Positions 34,801 to 38,735 of a stretch of 38,735 bases of DNA are shown piece by piece. How positions within the stretch are numbered: the stretch's first letter is position 1; the number at the start of each line of letters is the position of its first letter. The notes below the pieces were generated by a model. That model did no database searches, had not been told where the DNA came from, and was given only the letters and a program-made list of their open reading frames with translations. The stretch comes from Deltaproteobacteria bacterium (GTDB lineage: Bacteria > Desulfobacterota > Desulfarculia > Adiutricales > Adiutricaceae): positions 1 through 38,735 of the forward strand of contig JAISRZ010000028.1 of assembly GCA_031273455.1 (NCBI GenBank), in the 5' to 3' direction. Both the position numbers and the translations under genes were made by a program.

Positions 34801-36061
34801 GTTTAACGCCGGTCAAGTCACTTTTACGGTCACTGACCCCGTGGTCACTGAAACCTTAACCTTAACCGCCACCCCAACCGTTTTAAACTATGGGGCCAAA
34901 ACCACTTTAACCTTAACCATCCTGAAAAACGGGACCCTTCTGGCCGCTGGCTCGCCGGTGACCGTGATCCCCGGGGCCAATCTCACGGTTCCCCAGAGCG
35001 CTTACGTCTTAACCGCCGCCGGGACCCTGGTTTTAGAGAACGTGGTGGGCCAAAGCTTAGGGGCCACCAATATCGCCGTCCAAAGCGGGGCCTTAGTTAG
35101 CCCGCCCGCGGCCTTAAACGTGGTGGCCAGCGGCCATCTAACCTTACGGACTTTAACCCCGAGCCTGGAGTTTTTAGCCCCCAGCGAAGTTATTTTAGTG
35201 GCCGAGCTCAACGGCGAGCCCTTACCAACGGGGGTTAACGTGGCCTTAGACGTGGCCCCAGGGTTAAAAAACTTTCCCCCGACCGCCGTAACCGAGGCCA
35301 ATGGGCGCTTAACCTTTAACCGCGTCATCGCCGAAAAGCCGGGGCCATTAAACGTGGCCATCCAAGCTTTAGGCTTATTTAGTAACCCAGTTAGCCTTGA
35401 CGTGACCAGCGATCCAGGGGAATTGTCCTTAACCGCCGCGCCCACGTCTTTAGAGTACTTGGCGCCCACGGAAACCGTCTTCACTTTTCGGTATAAAGGC
35501 CAACCGCTGCCCGCTGGCTTAATGGTGAGCTTAACCAGCCCGGATGACACCTTGGGCGGCTTAATCACCGCCGCCACCCAAGAGGGGGGCCGGGTCATCG
35601 TCCCAGCGGCGGAAGCTTTAGACCCCATAGGGCCCTTATTGGCCCAAGGGACGGTGGTGGGCTTAAATGGCTCCCCCACGACCACGCTGACCTCTTATTG
35701 GGTGGACTCCAAACTGCTGGTTAATTTTGATTTATCGCCCCCAGCCAGTTTTGACGCCTCCCCGGTCCCGCCCGGGTACCCGGGGTTTATCTACTCGTGT
35801 CAACTTTACCGGATAACTTTAACCTTAACCTACCTTAGTCAACCCGTGGCCAACGTCCCAGTGACGGTTTACGGCTATAAGCTGGGGGCGAGCGGCCAAA
35901 ACTCGGTCACCAACGCCTATGGCCAAGTCACTAGCCAAATCTTCTTTGATCTCGACGATTTTCCCGCTTACCAATCGCCCAACTACGATTTCACCATTGG
36001 GTCTTTAACCGTGACCCGGCCCGGGCCCATTCCCACCAACTTCAGTTCTTGCGGCCCATAA
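31829..36061 (+). CDS. Intimin/invasin-like inverse autotransporter with lipobox
   Basis: The 1410-residue protein has a hydrophobic segment at 32-48 ending in LLLAC (C49), a canonical lipobox. It continues with a Pro-rich stretch (50-185) and two Ig-like modules (about 188-385). A beta-barrel domain follows at about 440-665 (FGQGGLSLSNKGRLLAHLG, GLGLEFWRPSLKLAANLYEG, LRAEVRPTF), typical of the inverse autotransporter family. After a linker region and PPTPPIPPEPPEPP come about five or six Ig-like modules (812-1410; for example LTATPTVLNYGAKTTLTL). A closing pair of Cys (YSCQL and SSCGP) may form a disulfide as in intimin. Such proteins are surface adhesins. Lipidation is unusual for this family. 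AGGAG precedes ATG 31829. Confidence 0.88.
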   Translation: MCKTSLNNAQIFRYLLSNGWLKPQGNVWLNPKPLLLILTLLGGSLLLACSPREKETAPPPTPPSLTAALFPEVKPPKDREPSAKETSSDLDLNGAPSFAVQNLPETRAPSLAARLQGDQAPRGLPESHLPDPRANFRSEKKSGAQNSPGHTEPYRNPQDPRYKPTNPTSGPYAMTDPSSPRISGGPSAFDSTWSLLVTGPLFPGPDNELKLSFKPKNGPSGGRVKFTIKPHPAFLNLRPTVRETDVNGELTLKGLKVAKGYPSAPLTVDIGPGQTRLTTLLTIQAEVNQMTAENLSPVNNPALKVPQGYTAYDLSLLILSRAQPYEGGITFLKDKALPNLRPSTRLVRKGRLAVKGLMVAGPSSITGRLDSGAMVTTNILTPGNSPKPNLTPQPLNLDPTGSAKEDPNNDPNKDHSYLANQIMTFLTPTNDGKPDPLFKAVHLGLERLSQTLKDKLSPLGQWRSRASLDADGEFIGGADYLYPFLDQTSWLLFGQGGLSLSNKGRLLAHLGAGQRFFPDENTALGYNAFLDGDLKRRHYRFGLGLEFWRPSLKLAANLYEGLGPWRKSVDYPHWPVLEKAASGWDLRAEVRPTFAPSLAFLGSLEKWRGQTGYFSPDRKSNSLAYSYGLSWSPWPLMTAAVTQTRAQGQKVQTNFGVNFNFRPGVLEEKRANFTNPSLLRHEFVDRDYSMPIVYKGQNLHRIHLITAFGAGLYLFKVTDGFGRVVKNQGVKVGVKDPTVTILDPGTLLPRNVFQTSSEGEYLVLYESPTGNDTPTHHATSEGQGSFNVTPKSAVGPIPPTPPIPPEPPEPPVDPVYAVTLKQSQSPNFIFALTNEKGEPIPNHKVSGQVQESQVSLYAFATTNPTSEFITDQDGLFGLSLSPILGFPTANLALTPEGGLERVFPLPLPHVLALAAAPLSLETGTPALVNFAFTFNGAPLTSGTLVELIGPNGAFTNLPNGPVPGGDLGVLTIPDLTANYAGSLIVSGQVRGFNAGQVTFTVTDPVVTETLTLTATPTVLNYGAKTTLTLTILKNGTLLAAGSPVTVIPGANLTVPQSAYVLTAAGTLVLENVVGQSLGATNIAVQSGALVSPPAALNVVASGHLTLRTLTPSLEFLAPSEVILVAELNGEPLPTGVNVALDVAPGLKNFPPTAVTEANGRLTFNRVIAEKPGPLNVAIQALGLFSNPVSLDVTSDPGELSLTAAPTSLEYLAPTETVFTFRYKGQPLPAGLMVSLTSPDDTLGGLITAATQEGGRVIVPAAEALDPIGPLLAQGTVVGLNGSPTTTLTSYWVDSKLLVNFDLSPPASFDASPVPPGYPGFIYSCQLYRITLTLTYLSQPVANVPVTVYGYKLGASGQNSVTNAYGQVTSQIFFDLDDFPAYQSPNYDFTIGSLTVTRPGPIPTNFSSCGP

Positions 36062-36076
36062 ACCTTTAACGATCCT

Positions 36077-36108
36077 TAAGCCTTGGCCGCTATCGCGGCC
36101 AAGGCTTA
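36077..36108 (+). terminator. Strong hairpin terminator after the adhesin gene
   Basis: TAAGCCTTGGCCGC and GCGGCCAAGGCTTA form a perfect 14-base-pair stem with loop TATC, 15 bases past the adhesin stop codon. No T-run follows directly. The same design (long stem, four-base loop) is seen at 2832-2863. Confidence 0.7.
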
Positions 36109-36526
36109 TCCAGATCTTAAAATCAATTGTTAATAACTTGTATATTACCCTTTTTTTTCTGGTTGTAGGGAACTAATAACCGCCATTTTTTGAAGGAAAA
36201 CATAAATATGATTAGAATGATAAACCGTTTGAGTCATAAACCTATAGACTTTGGGTCTAAGGGGTTAGCGCCTTAACCTAAATGTCAATCTAAATCTGAA
36301 GCGGCGTAAGACACCAGACGCTGTTAGTCAGCGAAATCGTAGGCCACATATTTAGTATTATTAATGATTTTGCCCGGCCAATAGGGAAAGTAACCATAGC
36401 TAAAATTGGAACCCTATTGTATAATTATCAGCCATATCGCTAAGATCCCGGGGCCCGCCTTATAAGAAAGGCTAAAAGGCCTTAACCAAGGGTTTTATCT
36501 CCCCTAGCTTAAAACGAGACCGACCA
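36109..36526. other. A+T-rich spacer before the ATPase gene
   Basis: No gene is seen. The base composition is more A+T-rich than in the secretion cluster. A TATAAT lies at 36420-36425, but no good -35 box was found at 16-18 bases, so it is only a candidate promoter element for the gene at 36527. Confidence 0.5.
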
Positions 36527-37678
36527 ATGAACGCCTCAAAGCCCAAAAAATTTAACATCGCCGGTCCCTGTGTCCCTTCGGATGATTACATGCTACCAGC
36601 CTTGCCTCGGCTGCCGAATGTCCTGAAACTGATAAAGTCCAAAAAATACTTCGTCCTCCACGCCCCCCGCCAATCAGGGAAGACCACGTCCATCAAGGCC
36701 GCCGTGGAGCGGATAAACGCGGAAGGCGAGTATTACGCTCTAAATTGCTCTTTAGAAGAGCTTCGAATGTGTACCGATAAAGACGAGGCCATGAGCCTAA
36801 TTGTCGCGGGTCTTTATGGGGCTTTATTCGATTCCGGGGTTAAAGCTTTGGAAAAAGTCGCGGTCAGCGGTTTTTTGGCTGAAGCTCGCGCCAGGGCTGA
36901 TTTCAACTCCTCCCCGGTCAGAGTCTGCTTTAAAGTATTATGTAAGAGGCTAGACAAAGGTTTAGTCGTTTTCTTTGATGAGGCCGATTGCCTTACCGAA
37001 CAGCCGCTTTGGTCTTTTTTGTCCCAATTAAGGCGTGGCTTTACTGAAAGAAGAAAATCTCCCTTTCCCAGCTCAATCGCCCTTATTGGTAGACGGAATA
37101 TTAGGGACTATACGGCCCAAATACGGCCCGACTCCCAAATTTTAGGCTCAGGTAGCCCTTTTAACATCATCGTCAAGGCCCTGACCTTAGCTAACTTTAC
37201 CCCAGAAGAGATTGAAGATCTTTACGGCCAGCATACCGAGGCCACCGGCCAGGTCTTCTTAGACGAGGCCGTCCAAAAGGCCTATTACTGGTCCGAGGGT
37301 CAACCTTGGCTAGTCAACGCTCTAGCCCGCGAAGCGGTCGGGGAAATACTAGACGATGATTATGGGACAGCCATAACCGCGGATCTGATAGACGAGGCGG
37401 CCAATAATCTCATGAAAAGAAGGGACACCCATATCGACTCTCTTCTGAGGCTTCTTAACGAACCACGGGTGGCGAGAGTCATTAGGCCGACGCTAGCGTA
37501 CTTAAAATCCGAGGATCCGCCTTGCGAGGTCGATGACGCTAACCTAGGCGCCAATTTTTTTGATGATTATCAGTACTGTCTGGATCTAGGTCTTATCAAA
37601 GGCGACGCGAATAGTTACCGTCCGGCCAATCCTATTTACGCCAGTTTTATGTCAAGGTATCTTAACCGCGGCCTTTAA
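36527..37678 (+). CDS. AAA-family ATPase (APRQSGKTT type)
   Basis: The protein of 383 residues begins with FNIAGPCVPSDDYMLPALPR, followed by YFVLHAPRQSGKTTS (Walker A, GKT at 51-53). GLVVFFDEADCL near residue 150 is Walker B, and a likely sensor is in ALIGRRNIRDY. The C-terminal part (WSEGQPWLVNALAREAV and following) looks like the helical lid plus a winged helix. Many copies of this family occur in some host-associated Deltaproteobacteria and spirochetes; their function is unknown. A stump of a second copy lies at 8017-8211. The ribosome site is weak (GAGA). It stands alone between two A+T-rich spacers. Confidence 0.8.
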   Translation: MNASKPKKFNIAGPCVPSDDYMLPALPRLPNVLKLIKSKKYFVLHAPRQSGKTTSIKAAVERINAEGEYYALNCSLEELRMCTDKDEAMSLIVAGLYGALFDSGVKALEKVAVSGFLAEARARADFNSSPVRVCFKVLCKRLDKGLVVFFDEADCLTEQPLWSFLSQLRRGFTERRKSPFPSSIALIGRRNIRDYTAQIRPDSQILGSGSPFNIIVKALTLANFTPEEIEDLYGQHTEATGQVFLDEAVQKAYYWSEGQPWLVNALAREAVGEILDDDYGTAITADLIDEAANNLMKRRDTHIDSLLRLLNEPRVARVIRPTLAYLKSEDPPCEVDDANLGANFFDDYQYCLDLGLIKGDANSYRPANPIYASFMSRYLNRGL

Positions 37679-37820
37679 TCCTTTCGAGCGCGTTTAGCGA
37701 GTTTTAATTGTTTAACTGGGAAAAAAGCGTCAGAAGAGTTATAATATATAAACGAAGACTAATGACGGTTAGCCGCGTCAAGCTCCACTAATTATTTCCT
37801 TTCAACCTTAGGACGCTAAC

Positions 37821-38735
37821 ATGGATGATTCGCCAAAGGAAACGGTCGATTCTAGGGCCGTCAAAAACGGAGCCACCGAGAGAGTATTGCCGGTGGGGGC
37901 GACCGATTTCGCCATAATCCGTCAAAACGGCGTTTATTACGCCGATAAGACCGAATTTTTGTATCAAATCGTCAAACTACCTTTCCCGTTTTTCCTCTCC
38001 CGGCCCCGCCGCTTCGGGAAAACTCTTCTGGTTGATACCCTTGAATGTATCCTCCAGGGCCGCCGTTATCTCTTCAAGGGGCTTTGGATTGACCAATCGG
38101 ACTACGACTGGCGGCCTTACCCGGTCATTAGGCTAGAAATGAACGGCGTCGTTGGCGATGACCTGGCGACCATGGAGAGCTCCTTGTCCAACATGTTGGA
38201 AAACGTGGCCATGGTAGAGGGCCTAACGCTGGAGAAGAAAAGACCCGTTGATACGCTGACAAACCTCGTCAGCGAACTCCACCTAAAATCCGGCCAAGAG
38301 GTGGCCACTCTCATAGACATGTTCTTGGCCAAGAACGAGGGTATTGAATTGGCGGAGGCCATACCCGCCGATACGCTCTTAAGTCTCGTGAGGCTCCTCC
38401 GGGCGAATGGCCCAAAGGTGGCCACTTTCTTAGACGAGTTCTTGGCCAATAGCGAGGACTTAAAACCTGGGAAGACCATACCCACCGAGACGTTCTTAAG
38501 TCTTATAGAACTCATCAAGAGGGAAGCCCGCCAAAAGGTGGCCATTCTCATAGACGAGTACGACGCCCCTATTGTTGAGCATCTAGCGGACCCACCTCAG
38601 GCGGAGCTATTTCGCGAAGCCTTAAGGATATTTTACGGCGCGCTTAAAACAAACTCTGATATGATTGGCCACATCTTCATTACCGGAGTGAGCCGTTATT
38701 CCCAACTCTCTATTTTCTCTGAGTTAAACCAACTT
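37821..38735 (+). CDS. AAA-ATPase-like/PD-(D/E)XK family protein, 3' end outside window
   Basis: The open frame runs from ATG 37821 (AGGA seven bases upstream) to the window end, 305 codons. GATDFAIIRQNGVYYADKTEF, then SRPRRFGKTLLVDTL (Walker A, 60-68) and VAILIDEYDAPI (Walker B, 241-251), then FITGVSRYSQLSIF, are characteristic of the AAA-ATPase-like family that usually ends in a PD-(D/E)XK nuclease domain, here cut off. The family is often multi-copy and of unknown role. Oddly, the Walker B segment and the helix before it are present three times in tandem (about 129-168, 169-207, 208-247). The first two copies have altered motifs (LIDMFLAK, FLDEFLAN), and only the last has the normal one. 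Confidence 0.85.
   Translation, partial: MDDSPKETVDSRAVKNGATERVLPVGATDFAIIRQNGVYYADKTEFLYQIVKLPFPFFLSRPRRFGKTLLVDTLECILQGRRYLFKGLWIDQSDYDWRPYPVIRLEMNGVVGDDLATMESSLSNMLENVAMVEGLTLEKKRPVDTLTNLVSELHLKSGQEVATLIDMFLAKNEGIELAEAIPADTLLSLVRLLRANGPKVATFLDEFLANSEDLKPGKTIPTETFLSLIELIKREARQKVAILIDEYDAPIVEHLADPPQAELFREALRIFYGALKTNSDMIGHIFITGVSRYSQLSIFSELNQL
38204..38561 (+). repeat. Three-fold intragenic repeat around Walker B
   Basis: Three units of about 117-120 bases encode 39-40 residues each, with shared landmarks T-L/F-x-x-L, K/E-V-A and L-D-x-F/Y. DNA identity is high around GTGGCCACT...TAGACGAGTTC, so the duplication is not old. The frame is kept throughout. Confidence 0.85.

Noticed and set aside
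35002..35685. 227-residue antisense frame in the adhesin gene
   Set aside because: Lys/Thr/Pro-rich mirror of the Ig-repeat coding strand, with no start signal.
36420..36425. TATAAT as promoter of the ATPase gene
   Set aside because: No acceptable -35 box at the right distance, and the region is A+T-rich so the hexamer is expected by chance.
1..38735. tRNA or integrase attachment site marking an integrative element
   Set aside because: No tRNA-like cloverleaf, integrase or flanking direct repeats were recognised by eye, so element borders cannot be claimed.

Overview
This looks like a stretch of a Gram-negative bacterial chromosome, most likely from the former Deltaproteobacteria (Desulfobacterota). 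The gene order rplM-rpsI-argC on one strand is typical of that group. A lipoprotein of the CpoB/YbgF type and outer-membrane secretion parts point to a diderm cell. Coding regions of the main cluster are near 50-55% G+C but use TTA leucine codons heavily. The species cannot be named from the sequence. A large AAA-ATPase paralogue family, transposase debris and a Dot/Icm-type system with an adhesin would fit a host-associated lifestyle, but that is inference.

Layout. (1) 1-5115, housekeeping: cpoB-like lipoprotein gene (minus), a two-gene operon behind a sigma54-type promoter (plus; possibly flagellar), argC (minus) and the rpsI/rplM operon (minus), with a near-consensus sigma70 promoter and an intrinsic terminator. 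(2) 5116-9665, a gene-poor scar: a frameshifted IS1595/ISXO2-type transposase remnant, an A+T-rich AAA ATPase of the DUF3696 type, the N-terminal stump of a second AAA ATPase, and about 1.5 kb with no convincing gene. (3) 9666-28760, a one-direction cluster for a type IVB (Dot/Icm, IncI Tra) secretion or conjugation system: dotE/icmC, dotP/icmD, dotI/icmL, dotO/icmB, two tandem OB-fold-like genes, a traW/icmX-like gene, dotA/traY, dotD, dotC, dotB, icmT, a small exported Cys protein, a lytic transglycosylase and dotM/icmP. (4) 29234-36061, cargo: a small acidic protein, an ArdC-like antirestriction metalloprotein and a 1410-residue inverse autotransporter with a lipobox. (5) 36527-end, two AAA-type ATPase genes; the second runs off the window.

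How the parts would work together (family knowledge plus inference): DotC, DotD, DotA, DotI, DotE and DotP would form envelope parts, DotB and DotO are the cytoplasmic ATPases, DotM belongs to the coupling complex, and the transglycosylase opens peptidoglycan. ArdC would protect DNA entering a recipient, and the adhesin could hold target cells. Genes for DotG, DotH, DotF, DotL and a relaxase are absent here, so the system is either split across the genome or incomplete.

The most unusual points are: the added disordered parts (about 600 residues on DotI, about 250 including a membrane hairpin on DotD, in-frame repeats in five proteins); the tandem OB-fold genes, one ending in a long Asp/Glu tail; the lipobox on an inverse autotransporter; and a three-fold repeat of the Walker B segment in the last ATPase.
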